From: Emmonsiellopsis sp. PD_33
Lineage: Eukaryota > Ascomycota > Eurotiomycetes > Onygenales > Ajellomycetaceae
NCBI GenBank assembly: GCA_032988165.1
Contig: JANTQF010000489.1
Span: forward strand, 1-20,699
Direction of reading: 5' to 3'
DNA length: 20,699 bases
The first letter of the stretch is position 1, and every line of letters starts with the position of its first letter. The position numbers were made by a program, and so were the translations under genes. Below, in pieces: positions 1 to 7,784 of the stretch. Under the pieces are notes generated by a model, which made no database searches, was not told the DNA's origin, and saw nothing but the letters and a program-made list of their open reading frames with translations.

Positions 1-98
1 TACCTAAGCAGGTTGGCCAACCAGTGAGTTCCACACAGGGTCAGTGGAGGGGTGTTGTGAGAGAAAAGAAGAAGGGGGGCAGTGCGGATTTTAGAATA

Positions 99-112
99 GG
101 GGGGGGGGGGGG
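99..112. repeat. Poly-G run (14 nt)
   Basis: This is an uninterrupted run of 14 G on the + strand. Such homopolymers vary in length and are prone to sequencing error. Confidence 0.9.
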
Positions 113-655
113 CTTGTTTGTCTATATAACTTGAATTGAGACTGAGAGCTAATGTGTATAGTTACGTACATGACAGATACAATGATATGGTCTGCCGCTC
201 GTTTGCGGAACTCCTGCTGGTGGTGCTGCTGGTGGTGGTGCAATGGGATGGGATGGAGTACGTACGTATGTACTGCTGATGGCAGTGACGGATGGATGGA
301 TGGATATATACGGTATGATCCATTGATATCCATTATCCATCTATCTATCTATTACCTGTGCTGTTAGCATGAATATCTAACTAACAAGCGGTATGGTAGG
401 TACTTGCACTTATATATTGCGCCCATTCCTTCCTCCTTCTATTCCTCATAAACAAAAAATACACGAAGCGGCCTTCCTATTTATTTTCTTGCTTGTTTGT
501 TTCGCTGGTTGCCTGCTTGCTTGATGCTGCGTTTTCTTCCTCTTGGGAAGTTTCGACTCCGCTGTGACTGCCAGCCATATCATATGCCCGGGGTCCGTGG
601 CGGGTTTTCTTTCCTTTACTTCAGGGGACTCGGGAACTAACCCTACCTCCTATCC

Positions 656-690
656 CCGTCTATCTATCTATCTATATCTATATCTATATC
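656..690. repeat. TATC / TATATC microsatellite
   Basis: Tandem CTAT/TATC units pass into CTATAT units. The tract lies about 190-220 nt before the start of the first small Cys-rich gene, where a TATA box would be expected, so it may stand in for a TATA element. Confidence 0.8.
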
Positions 691-877
691 AACCTCACTT
701 GATACATTCTTTCCTTCTTTCTTTCTTTTATTTCTTCGTTTTGTTAAAAAATTCCAAAGAGAAATCTATGAGTTATACATGCCCTTCCACACACGCATCC
801 ATCTACCTACCTACTTACACACCAACCGCCTCCACTCACCACCACTCACCACCACGCCCCCCCTAATATCCCCCAAA

Positions 878-1048
878 ATGTGCCGCATAATCCAGATTTA
901 CTGCCGCAACATGCACCGCCTCTGGTTCCAACTGTACGACGTCCCCTGCCGCCAATACCCAAACTGCGCGAAGCGCGTGGTCGGCTCGCGGATCGAGAGG
1001 CATGCGGAGTGTCGGCGATGCCCCCCCCCGCCTAGGAGACGGAGGTAG
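878..1048 (+). CDS. Small MC-start Cys/His protein, array member 1
   Basis: This predicts a 56-residue protein starting Met-Cys, first of seven related frames in one orientation. Candidate metal ligands are C2, C9, H13, C24, C30, C45 and C48, that is C-x6-C-x3-H-x10-C-x5-C-x14-C-x2-C. The tail is PPPPRRRR. The ATG at 878 is chosen over an in-frame ATG at 779 because the Met-Cys start and the Cys9/His13 spacing are shared with members 2 and 3 (each has YC at residues 8-9). There is no signal peptide or membrane segment, so a cytosolic or nuclear protein is inferred. The regular ligand spacing suggests zinc binding, but I do not recognise a characterised family. It is the least safe of the array by length, and its poly-Pro/Arg end could be altered by an unseen intron. 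Confidence 0.6.
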   Translation: MCRIIQIYCRNMHRLWFQLYDVPCRQYPNCAKRVVGSRIERHAECRRCPPPPRRRR

Positions 1049-1283
1049 AGGTAGTCTAGGCCGTGGGTGTGAGGTGATGGATGGCTGTTGGATATGGCCT
1101 CGTTCGTGGGGCGGAGGAGGCGTCGTCGTTGAGAACTAGTAACTAGATGGCTGGCTGGTGGGCTGGAGGGGTATTGAAGATGTCTCCCTCCCCTGTTTCT
1201 GCCGTTGTCTACAACATACGCACCTTTGAACCATTATCCTTCGATATGCATATGCCACCCCATCGCCAGTCAACTTTGGTCAT

Positions 1284-1308
1284 CACGCACGCACGCACGC
1301 ACGCGCGC
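1284..1308. repeat. CACG/GCAC microsatellite
   Basis: About five tandem copies of a CACG unit end in CGCG. A short ORF crossing it reads repeated Ala-Arg-Thr-His and is not considered coding. Confidence 0.85.
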
Positions 1309-1582
1309 AACGGGCTCTCTAGCTTTAAAATAATGTCGATCCCCATCCGCTGCGAAAGGTCATATCCCCGCGCCTGGATAAGAGGTAGCTGTGGGCATGT
1401 TGTTTGGCTCGAGCGTTAATATCCCGCCCCCCCTGGGCTCTACCTGGACGATCGTATAGCGACTGTCCCGATACCGAAGAAAGTTCCCTGGTTGATGTTG
1501 TACGAGAGATATTGGCGGAGTGGAGAGTGGTTGGTTGATGGGAGAGGGCGGAGGTTGTCTTTTTTTGAAAAGGTTTCGGCAG

Positions 1583-1625
1583 CTTTTCTTTTCTTTTCTT
1601 TTCTTTTGTTTTCTTTTCTTTTTTT
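1583..1625. repeat. TTTTC pentanucleotide tract
   Basis: Repeated CTTTT units are interrupted once by GTTTT. On the minus strand this creates Lys/Glu-rich false ORFs. Confidence 0.85.
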
Positions 1626-2282
1626 GACAGCAAGGTTTCATGCTTGATGTTAGGAGTTGATAAGTGGGTAGCTAGGGCTTTTATTGTTTATCTTGATTTC
1701 CACACCTTGGTCTTTCTGTTTCAATCATTTCTTTTAACCAAAAAAAACAATTTCCGCCCCTTTTTTCATGGTTCGTTTGTGATTCCCCGCCCATTGTTGG
1801 CAACCACGGCCACTCCCCGCGCTGTTTAAGCAGAACCATAATTAACACCCCGTGCAAGTTCCCAAACCCGGAATAGACCTTTCCTCCCCATGCATGCTGT
1901 GAAACTAAACCTCCGCTCCGCCCCGCCCCGCCTACATAGCATGGGGCAATATAACCATGGAGGCAATAATGTATGACATGAAACTTCTCTACCTCAGATA
2001 CACCCCGTATCCTATCTGACCCAGATAACTTCCAATTGCCGTATTTAAGATGGCCACTCCTCTCTTTTCTTTTTGGTTATATCTACATCATCATTATTTC
2101 CTATCGTACGTTTTTTCCTTTCTTGCGATTTCCAAGAAACACCTTTCCCGGCCAGTCGCTTTGTATAATCAATTAATCGCCATCGTCTCTTCTCCTGAGG
2201 ATCGGATCGGATCGGTTGTCTCTTTATTTCATACCCACGTTCCCCACCACGGCCTCTACGACCAACTGAAAAACGAAAGAAA

Positions 2283-2288
2283 TATAAA
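2283..2288 (+). promoter_or_regulatory. TATA box for the gene at 2389
   Basis: TATAAA lies 106 nt before the ATG, a short leader compared with the other members. The transcript between them is rich in CA and CAA, as in many fungal leaders. Confidence 0.5.
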
Positions 2289-2388
2289 GGGATAGATAGA
2301 AGAGTGACGGACTAGAAACTATACACATCCAACCAAGCCTGGTCTCGCATCTACAACAACAACGCCCACACACACTCGACGAAAAAAC

Positions 2389-2805
2389 ATGTGCAAGTAC
2401 ATCAAAATCTACTGCCCCCGCGACCACAAGATAAGACGTATTGAGCATCCACAGAATGATTGCGATAAATCTCCGCCTCATCTGATGATTGAGGATAAGA
2501 TTGTCAGTGAGGAGTATTGTGATACGTGTAAGAAGGAGGATGAGATAGAGGAGCTGGTGTTTAAGGTGGGGGAGGGGGAGGGGGAGGGAGGAGATAAGTG
2601 GAAGGAGTGGATTAAGTGGGATTCAGAGGAGGAGGGGGAGGGCGAGGGGGGTAGTGATAGGAAAGAGGAGGGCGAAGGGGAGGGAGGGGATGAGGATGAG
2701 GATGAAGATGAGGATAAGGGGGCGGAAAATAAGTGGATGGATGGGTTGGTTGACTGGAGTCCGAGTAATGAGGTGGAGGAGGAAGAAGAAGAAGGGGGGT
2801 GGTGA
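2389..2805 (+). CDS. MC-start Cys/His protein with long acidic tail, array member 2
   Basis: This predicts a 138-residue protein. The first about 50 residues carry the array signature: C2, C9, H13, C25, H31, C44, C47 (C-x6-C-x3-H-x11-C-x5-H-x12-C-x2-C). It is closest to member 1 over the first 13 residues (IKIYC against IQIYC, then x3-H). The remaining about 90 residues are extremely Glu/Asp/Gly-rich, with a loosely repeated block: a Trp-bearing segment (KWKEWIKWDS, later KWMDGLVDWSP) followed by an acidic GEGE or EEEE run. The start has a good context (aaaacATGtg) and a TATA box 106 nt upstream. The tail is encoded by purine-only repeats that could expand or contract, so the C-terminal length may vary between strains. 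A nuclear or acidic-scaffold role is possible but speculative. Confidence 0.65.
   Translation: MCKYIKIYCPRDHKIRRIEHPQNDCDKSPPHLMIEDKIVSEEYCDTCKKEDEIEELVFKVGEGEGEGGDKWKEWIKWDSEEEGEGEGGSDRKEEGEGEGGDEDEDEDEDKGAENKWMDGLVDWSPSNEVEEEEEEGGW
2568..2588 (+). other. Predicted G-quadruplex inside coding sequence
   Basis: Four G runs (5, 5, 5 and 3 G) are separated by single A residues on the coding strand. This meets the strict G3+N1 quadruplex pattern and would also be present in the mRNA. It encodes the Gly-Glu repeat of array member 2. Confidence 0.7.
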
Positions 2806-4141
2806 TGGGAAAGGGAAGGGAGGGGATATGGGTAGGGATAAGGATAAGATTGTGGAGTGAGTGGATGGACTGGATTGTGTGGGATATTGATTAACCAGGG
2901 GGAGAAAGAAGGGTTAGCTATTGTTTTTTATTTTTTTTGTCATATTCGATTTTGATTTTGCGCGTTTTCTTCTCCCTTTTTTTCTCATGAGAAATGAATG
3001 CTGTTTTAGTTAGTATTAATAACCAGCAGAAGCAATCCCCCCTCCCTCTCTCTTTTTGCTAAAAAAGAAAAAAGAAACAGCCAAAAGGAATGCTAATTCC
3101 GCTGTGTCTATGGATATGCGCTACAATATCAGTCAGTTAGAGCCAGTAATGTATGGAGAGGGGGAGGAGCAGAGCGAAGACTGACCCGTCGTGGGTTAGC
3201 ATTTAACTAATGCCAAGATTCAGGGGTAACTCAGGGGTTAGGAATATGCGTTGCATGGCGGTTTATGCACCTACTGACAATCGACATTATCTGCTAGACA
3301 CTTTCATGGTGGGCTGCTGGGTACATATCTACATACATGTAGATGCGGGTACGGATATCAATAAGTTCGGATAGGTAGGGAATAGGTAGGAGCCGGCATA
3401 TCTTGAAGTCGAAATCCACATCGCGGGATTTTATACAATGCCCGGGGATGTTTCCCCATTTTCCAGTTCCTCCTATCCTTCCTTTTCTGTCTCTACTTTT
3501 TTTCTTCTTCTTTCTTTTGCTTTTTCGCCTTTTTCCTTTTTCTTTCTTTCTTTTCTTCCGGCTTCTCCTATGGACTCGGCGCCACCCGAAAGCTGTGGTG
3601 TTTTCGCCGCCGGGAATATAACGCCAGTAGGCAGAGACAAGGGCATTTCCCCTAGCAATTGGGAAATTGGCTTTAACCGAAAGTGCTAATTCCGTGCCTG
3701 GAGGAATTAGAGGAATTCATCGGCATAGGGAATGCGTGCTTAAACTTAACGGGATATCCCGGATGGCAAGGCAATGGACCAATCCTGGAAATGTAGGTGT
3801 GTCTCCTTACAGCAATGCTTCTTGATGTCATATGTAAAAGATTTACACTATTAGTTCATCAGGCTCGCAAAGCAACTGTTTTTAGAGTAAGCATATACTT
3901 TTTGATTTCCTTTTTGTGTTTATACAGCGCCAGTAGATACACCTGCGGATTATCGACGTTGCAATTTGCGAGCTCCTCTAGGATCTATCCGTCCGTCGGG
4001 GGCTTGTTCTCACTACACCAGATGCTTCCCTCCATTCTAAACCCGCACCCTGTGACAGAGTTGTATACGCCTTTGTGGCTTGTGCTATAATGGAATTTGC
4101 CAAACGGGAATGCGTCGTTATATGCGAGCAACAGGACTGGG

Positions 4142-4236
4142 ATATGTTATGTTATGCTATATTTTAACGTCCAAGGGGGGCAGGCATAGCCTGTCACCCA
4201 GCGGCCTCCCGAAGGGCGTAGGGACGCGCGACGCTA
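4142..4236 (-). mobile_element. Possible 5'-truncated LINE (Tad-like) 3' end
   Basis: Read on the minus strand, a GC-rich stretch (GCCCTTCGGGAGGCCGC, then GGGTGACAGGCTATGCCTG) ends in GGACGTTAAAATATAG and a short CATAA-type tandem tail. A GC-rich end, a terminal GTTAA segment and an A-rich short tandem tail are typical of Tad-clade LINE 3' ends in ascomycetes. The patch also contrasts with its AT-rich surroundings. No target-site duplication was found, and no reverse transcriptase coding is present. The assignment rests on pattern memory and is tentative. Confidence 0.4.
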
Positions 4237-4441
4237 TGTATCTATCTCTAATCTGATCTCTATTTACAGTTGATGTAGTGATGCAGTGTGTAGGAGGTGA
4301 GTTCGTGAGAGGCCAAATGTGGCTGAAACAAATGCCAGGGAGTGAAACAGACAGAGAATGAATGTCAAAGCAAATGCCATGGATGAAACATATAAAGGGA
4401 CACCGAAACCAACAGGGCTGGGTGGGATATGAGATGGAGGG

Positions 4442-4449
4442 TATATAAA
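4442..4449 (+). promoter_or_regulatory. TATA box for the gene at 4852
   Basis: TATATAAA lies 410 nt before the ATG and is followed by a pyrimidine-rich leader. Confidence 0.55.
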
Positions 4450-4624
4450 CTCAGCGGCCCTTTTCAGTTTGCTGTTTTGCATCTCCTGTCTTCGTATCCT
4501 ATCTCCTTGACGCTTCTCAACGCAGTTCCAAAAGCTATCTACTGAGGCCTGCATTTCCAAAGATTGTGCTATCCTGCATATGCGAGACGATCTAACTGCC
4601 CAGGTGCTTATTCTCCCCGCACAG

Positions 4625-4690
4625 GTTAGTACCTTTCTCTCTTTGTCTCTCTGCTTAACTTACCGGTTCTTACTCTCTCTTGCTGTATAG
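4625..4690 (+). other. Probable leader intron of array member 3
   Basis: Donor GTTAGT after ACAG, branch CTTAAC (4654-4659) and acceptor TGTATAG give a 66-nt intron, the usual fungal size. After removal, no ATG lies between the acceptor and the gene start at 4852. A second weaker intron (4728-4786, donor GTTAAA, acceptor ATACAG) is possible. Confidence 0.5.
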
Positions 4691-4851
4691 CTCTGGTTAC
4701 AAAACAGATCTCACCAAATATTTTCAAGTTAAACTAGTTCCTGTCTCAAAACTTTTGATTTATTTTAACATATCTAGTTTATACAGGCACAAAAAAAAAT
4801 CCATTTCCTCAAAAGAAGCCCCAATTTTCGCGAAGCACAACAACTTCCACG

Positions 4852-5076
4852 ATGTGCCTCGAACACGTCTACTATTGCCTGGCCAGTCATGTCATCAGAC
4901 ATGAAACGGTTAGCCAGTGCGAGACAGCCAAAATGCCAGGCCACTTTCCAGGTGGAGAAACAAAAATCCATGACCATGTAACACCATGTCCGGAGTGTGC
5001 GAAACTGGAACAGCAGCAGTCCAAAATACCACCGAGTTCTGGCGGCGGAGATGATAAAAAACCAAAGCAGGCATAA
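4852..5076 (+). CDS. Small MC-start Cys/His protein, array member 3
   Basis: This predicts a 74-residue protein. Candidate ligands are C2, C9, H13, C23, H31, C46 and C49 (C-x6-C-x3-H-x9-C-x7-H-x14-C-x2-C). It shares the C9-x3-H13 arrangement with members 1 and 2, and His replaces the fourth ligand Cys as in member 2. The tail after CPEC is Gln/Lys/Gly/Asp-rich and probably disordered. The start context TCCACGATGTGC is identical to that of member 5. It has a TATA box 410 nt upstream and a probable leader intron. No signal peptide is visible. Function is unknown; zinc binding is inferred from ligand spacing only. Confidence 0.72.
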   Translation: MCLEHVYYCLASHVIRHETVSQCETAKMPGHFPGGETKIHDHVTPCPECAKLEQQQSKIPPSSGGGDDKKPKQA

Positions 5077-5351
5077 GGCTGGCAGAGATATGGAGGAAAA
5101 TGGAGGATTAAGCTGAGCTGAACAAGTCATTATTTTACTTTCCTTTTCTGATTTGTTGCCTGGGGAGAAGGCATGTTTAGTTACAACTTCTAGTATGTTA
5201 TGATTTTTATCTTCAATACCATGATTGTGATTTCAGGGGCTTTATTTACTGTTCATAATAATTTCCTATGAGCATTCACTATTCCACAGAAGCAAGAAAA
5301 TATACAAAGCTATGTTTCCTCTCCTTTATGCCTTTTTTATTTTCTCATTCT

Positions 5352-5358
5352 TATAAAT
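5352..5358 (+). promoter_or_regulatory. TATA box for the gene at 5582
   Basis: TATAAAT lies 230 nt before the ATG, upstream of the putative leader intron. Confidence 0.45.
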
Positions 5359-5420
5359 ATCCATTTCAACTCTTGATACCCTGCTCTAAAAACACTTTAA
5401 CCAACTTCCCAAATTTTAAG

Positions 5421-5487
5421 GTACTGGATTCTGCGAACTTATTACGTTGACAATCTTCTTACTAAAAGTCCCTCCATATCTACTCAG
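5421..5487 (+). other. Probable leader intron of array member 4
   Basis: Donor GTACTG, a branch-like TTACTAA around 5459-5465 and acceptor ACTCAG give 67 nt. An alternative or additional intron uses donor GTTAGT at 5488 and acceptor TTTACAG at 5570, leaving 11 nt before the ATG. GTTAGT is also the donor in member 3. Confidence 0.45.
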
Positions 5488-5581
5488 GTTAGTGGCATCA
5501 ACTGGTCCATTCCATTCATAACCCCCAACCCCCCCAAGCTATCCCCTACTTATATCCTGCATATTTACAGTCTATCCCATC

Positions 5582-5815
5582 ATGTGCGAGGTCATCGACC
5601 TTCTTGGCACCTGCGGCCACTACGCATCTACTCGATATTACCGATGTCCTCAATATAACAGATGCCCCGACAGACGGAGCTGTAAGATTCGGTACGTTAA
5701 CGCAAGAGGCAGGGTAATGTGCCGCCCTTGTCGTAAGAGATATCGGGAACGATGCGCGGCCCTAGAAAACCAAACGGAACGTGCAGGAGGGCATTGGTGC
5801 AGATACCGGGTTTAG
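5582..5815 (+). CDS. Small MC-start Cys/His protein, array member 4
   Basis: This predicts a 77-residue, strongly basic protein and the most Cys-rich member. Ligand candidates are C2, C11, H13, C22, C28, C34, C47 and C50, plus extra C58, H71 and C73. It moves the second Cys to position 11 (CGH), as in members 5 and 7. The part after CxxC is Arg-rich (RKRYRERC) rather than Lys/Glu-rich. The start follows CCCATC and is the only Met-Cys in frame. A perfect 7-bp hairpin lies 4 nt after the stop codon. An overlapping +1-frame ORF (5781-6056) continues downstream, so a frameshift or unseen intron at the end cannot be excluded. Function is unknown; a small zinc-binding and perhaps nucleic-acid-binding protein is a guess from charge. 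Confidence 0.7.
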   Translation: MCEVIDLLGTCGHYASTRYYRCPQYNRCPDRRSCKIRYVNARGRVMCRPCRKRYRERCAALENQTERAGGHWCRYRV

Positions 5816-5819
5816 CTAT

Positions 5820-5837
5820 AAAGGGCCGGAGCCCTTT
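5820..5837 (+). other. Stem-loop just after member 4 stop codon
   Basis: AAAGGGC and GCCCTTT form a perfect 7-bp stem with a 4-nt CGGA loop, starting 4 nt after the TAG. It would lie in the 3' UTR. Eukaryotic mRNAs do not use this as an intrinsic terminator, so any role would be in mRNA stability or translation. Confidence 0.5.
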
Positions 5838-6140
5838 CCTTTGTCACTTGACAGAAATATGGGGGCAGAAAGGGAGCTTTCCCAATGGATAAAGGGTAGC
5901 GTGGTACGACCGTGTGATAAGGGGGACACATTGATTCTTGGAAATTGTGATATAAAGCTCGGGTTTTCTCATTGGAATGGTAGTTATGAATGCATTTCAG
6001 GGGACCTTACCCCCTTTTTTGTTCCGGGAGCACCCATCCCTTTTGAGATCTTATAGGGGATAAATTGTGACCTAAATGCAGTAAAATAGAAGCCTTTCAC
6101 TCACTTTTATAAGTCTTCCTTAGTTGGCGCTTCTTTTCAT

Positions 6141-6147
6141 TATAAAA
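6141..6147 (+). promoter_or_regulatory. TATA box for the gene at 6393
   Basis: TATAAAA lies 252 nt before the ATG, followed by a C/T-rich leader. Confidence 0.5.
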
Positions 6148-6272
6148 GTGCGACGTATTCCCACCTCCACAGATATAGTTCTATCACTCCCTGACAAACA
6201 CTCCTCGTTTCAGTTTACTACGTTACACTTGATCGAAACCTACGAGCAGATATCTCTAGCACAAAAAAAAAG

Positions 6273-6346
6273 GTATCACTCTAAATCCCTTTCCCCTTTT
6301 TTGTATTCCTCCTGCTTAACTATTCCAACTCGTTGCTTTATATCAG
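6273..6346 (+). other. Probable leader intron of array member 5
   Basis: Donor GTATCA, branch CTTAAC (6315-6320) and acceptor TATCAG give a 74-nt intron ending 46 nt before the ATG. All three signals are good, making this the best supported leader intron in the array. Confidence 0.6.
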
Positions 6347-6392
6347 ACCTACTCGAGCACCCCAACTTTTTATTTCGATCTCCTTATCCACG

Positions 6393-6548
6393 ATGTGCTA
6401 TACAAAACGCGTCATCGCCAAGTGCGGCCATTGTATTGGCCTCCATGTTCTGGCACCCTTGTGCCGGCGCCCAGATTGCCGGTATGTTAGCGCCGGAGTG
6501 ATTTACTCAGAGCAATTTTGCAAAGACTGTCGGCCGGCAAAATTATAG
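6393..6548 (+). CDS. Small MC-start Cys/His protein, array member 5 (minimal form)
   Basis: This predicts a 51-residue protein consisting of the core module almost alone. Candidate ligands are C2, C11, H13, C24, C29, C43 and C46 (C-x8-C-x-H-x10-C-x4-C-x13-C-x2-C), with an extra C14. Only five residues (RPAKL) follow the final CxxC, so the minimal folding unit of the family is probably about 46 residues. The ATG at 6393 is preferred over an in-frame upstream start at 6333 because the latter lies in the putative leader intron and the Met-Cys start matches all other members. The start context TCCACGATGTGC is identical to member 3. Function is unknown. Confidence 0.68.
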   Translation: MCYTKRVIAKCGHCIGLHVLAPLCRRPDCRYVSAGVIYSEQFCKDCRPAKL

Positions 6549-7164
6549 ATGGGGTTGTGTTTGCCAAATGGAGGCGATCGAGGGTGGTATATGGAGGTGT
6601 TGTGACTAGTATTATGGGAGGGTGCTGGGGAGGGTTGGAAATTTGATACTTGGTATTGGGTTTTATTTTCTGAGATTTTGAGTTATCTTGCGGTTTTACT
6701 ATCAGGTTATGCGTGTGTTTTTCTTGGGATATCAGCAAGGATATATCAGAATGGATGGTTTTTGATGGGTATTATGATGTGGGGGAGAACTACCGGGAGT
6801 GCGAAAATCAAGCAGTGTGTCTCAAAGGAATAACAGCAACGGTGTTTTTATACCTCAGAAAATATTAATTACCTGTCCAACTAACTGTTATCTCCGTTGG
6901 AAGATCTATTGTTCAGCTACCTCCTTAAGCCTATATCAGAAGCAGTTGATAGAAGTGTGGGCCACTGAGATACTATTTCGGTTTACCCCTTTTTCATGGA
7001 AATTATGTGTTAGTAAGTAGTTACACTTGACTCTATGAATCAAAGACTAAAAATTGCTATAAAGCCAGGAAATTCTGATACATATTATATACTCCCTATA
7101 TCTAAAACCCTTCTTTCTTTTCATTGATAGTAGATGTTGGTCCAGGGAGTGTGACCACTTTCTA

Positions 7165-7170
7165 CACGTG
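7165..7170. promoter_or_regulatory. CACGTG E-box
   Basis: The hexamer sits in TACACGTGCA, 94 nt before the TATA box of the gene at 7560. This is a bHLH (Cbf1/Pho4-type) site by sequence; its use is unproven. Confidence 0.35.
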
Positions 7171-7263
7171 CAAATAATGAAAGTGGTATTTACCAGCATC
7201 TGGAATATACTTCACTAGAATAAGTTGTTAACTACCATGAATATGAAGGGACATATAGCCTGG

Positions 7264-7270
7264 TATAAAA
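7264..7270 (+). promoter_or_regulatory. TATA box for the gene at 7560
   Basis: TATAAAA lies 296 nt before the ATG, with a C/T-rich leader after it. Confidence 0.5.
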
Positions 7271-7452
7271 AACGCAGCCTTCCTCCTCTTCGTGGCATTT
7301 TTTCCTCTTCCCCAACGACGACTTCAACTCCCATACGGATCATAAACCACAGTCATCGATCCTCGAATACGACTCCTTTGAGCCTTGAGCGTCTCCACAT
7401 AGACAAATCTTCTACTCACGCCAATACAACTACCTAACTTCAGACCCTAAAA

Positions 7453-7518
7453 GTGAGATGTCCATCTGCCTAAAACTAGCACCCTCCGCCATCCGTTCTA
7501 CTAACAGGCGCCTTCTAG
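7453..7518 (+). other. Probable leader intron of array member 6
   Basis: Donor GTGAGA, a perfect CTAAC branch (7501-7505) and acceptor CTTCTAG give 66 nt, ending 41 nt before the ATG. The acceptor context CTTCTAGAAA recurs exactly at the putative leader intron of member 7. Confidence 0.5.
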
Positions 7519-7559
7519 AAACTCAAGACACCAGATTATACGTCATCAAATCATCCATC

Positions 7560-7784
7560 ATGTGTACACACGTTATCCACAAATACAAGTGCGGGGACAT
7601 TCGCATGAACGAAGTTGAAAACTGCGAGGAGTTCAAGAAGGGCGAGTGTAAGGGGAATGTGAAGGAAGAGCGCGAAGTCTTCCTCATTATAGAGTGTAGA
7701 TACTGCCGACAGCAGAAGGCAGAAGCGGCTGAAGAGACAAAGGGAAAAGAAGAAGGCGAAAAAAACAAGGAGGACAAGGAGTAA
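7560..7784 (+). CDS. Small MC-start Cys-rich protein, array member 6
   Basis: This predicts a 74-residue protein with C2, C11, C22, C30, C46 and C49 in the family spacing (C-x8-C-x-D-x8-C-x7-C-x15-C-x2-C). The position occupied by His13 in the other six is Asp here (CGD rather than CGH), so one predicted metal ligand is changed. The tail after CRYC is a Lys/Glu-rich, probably helical or disordered segment of about 25 residues. The in-frame ATG at 7458 is not used because it lies within the putative leader intron and would remove the Met-Cys start. No signal peptide is visible. Function is unknown. Confidence 0.7.
   Translation: MCTHVIHKYKCGDIRMNEVENCEEFKKGECKGNVKEEREVFLIIECRYCRQQKAEAAEETKGKEEGEKNKEDKE

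Larger units (their letters stand above)
1..877. other. Left-edge intergenic region, microsatellite-rich
   Basis: No gene is supported here. The stretch holds a 12-bp palindrome (11-22), a 14-nt G run (99-112), GGAT repeats (about 290-305) and TATC-type repeats (about 338-352 and 656-690). The rest is pyrimidine-rich, as is usual upstream of fungal genes. Short ORFs here are Cys/Trp or Ser/Pro/Tyr-rich translations of simple repeats. The right end is the presumed promoter and leader of the small gene starting at 878, but no canonical TATAAA is visible. Confidence 0.6.
1049..2388. other. Intergenic region between array members 1 and 2
   Basis: No convincing gene is seen. The stretch holds a CACG-type tandem repeat (1284-1308), a TTTTC tract (about 1583-1625), a GATCG repeat (2200-2215), and the TATA box and leader of the gene at 2389. 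The reading frames on both strands follow simple sequence and lack any recognisable domain. Confidence 0.6.
2806..4851. other. Intergenic region between array members 2 and 3
   Basis: Two kilobases without a convincing gene. The stretch holds direct TCAGGGG repeats (3220 and 3231), a strong C/T tract (about 3460-3560), an inverted repeat of ATTTCCC/GGGAAAT (3645-3667), a LINE-like 3' fragment (about 4142-4236), and the TATA box and leader of the gene at 4852. ORFs at 3403-3689 follow the pyrimidine tract. The frame at 3797 would need a GTG start and lacks the family spacing. Confidence 0.55.
5077..5581. other. Intergenic region between array members 3 and 4
   Basis: This is the 3' flank of member 3 and the promoter/leader of member 4. 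Apart from the TATA box and the putative leader intron it is AT-rich and featureless, with a TCAGGGG at 5233. Confidence 0.6.
5816..6392. other. Intergenic region between array members 4 and 5
   Basis: Apart from the hairpin after member 4, a TCAGGGG (5997-6003), and the TATA box and leader intron of member 5, nothing further is supported. The ORF at 5781-6056 is open but has no recognisable domain. Confidence 0.55.
6549..7559. other. Intergenic region between array members 5 and 6
   Basis: No gene is supported. A CACGTG E-box is at 7165-7170, then come the TATA box and leader of member 6. The short ORFs show no domain or family signature. Confidence 0.6.

Noticed and set aside
152..367. Frame starting Met-Cys with many Cys/Trp
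   Set aside because: It starts like the array proteins but lacks Cys9/11, His13 and the spaced CxxC; its Cys and Trp come from a GCTGGTGGT repeat.
1325..1641. Lys-rich minus-strand frames of 93 and 102 codons
   Set aside because: The Lys/Glu-rich part is a translation of the TTTTC microsatellite, and no conserved feature is present.
3797..4090. Frame reading Met-Cys at its start
   Set aside because: The first codon is GTG, not ATG, and the family spacing is absent.
4264..4560. 98-codon minus-strand frame in the promoter of member 3
   Set aside because: It covers the TATA box and leader of member 3 and has no recognisable domain.
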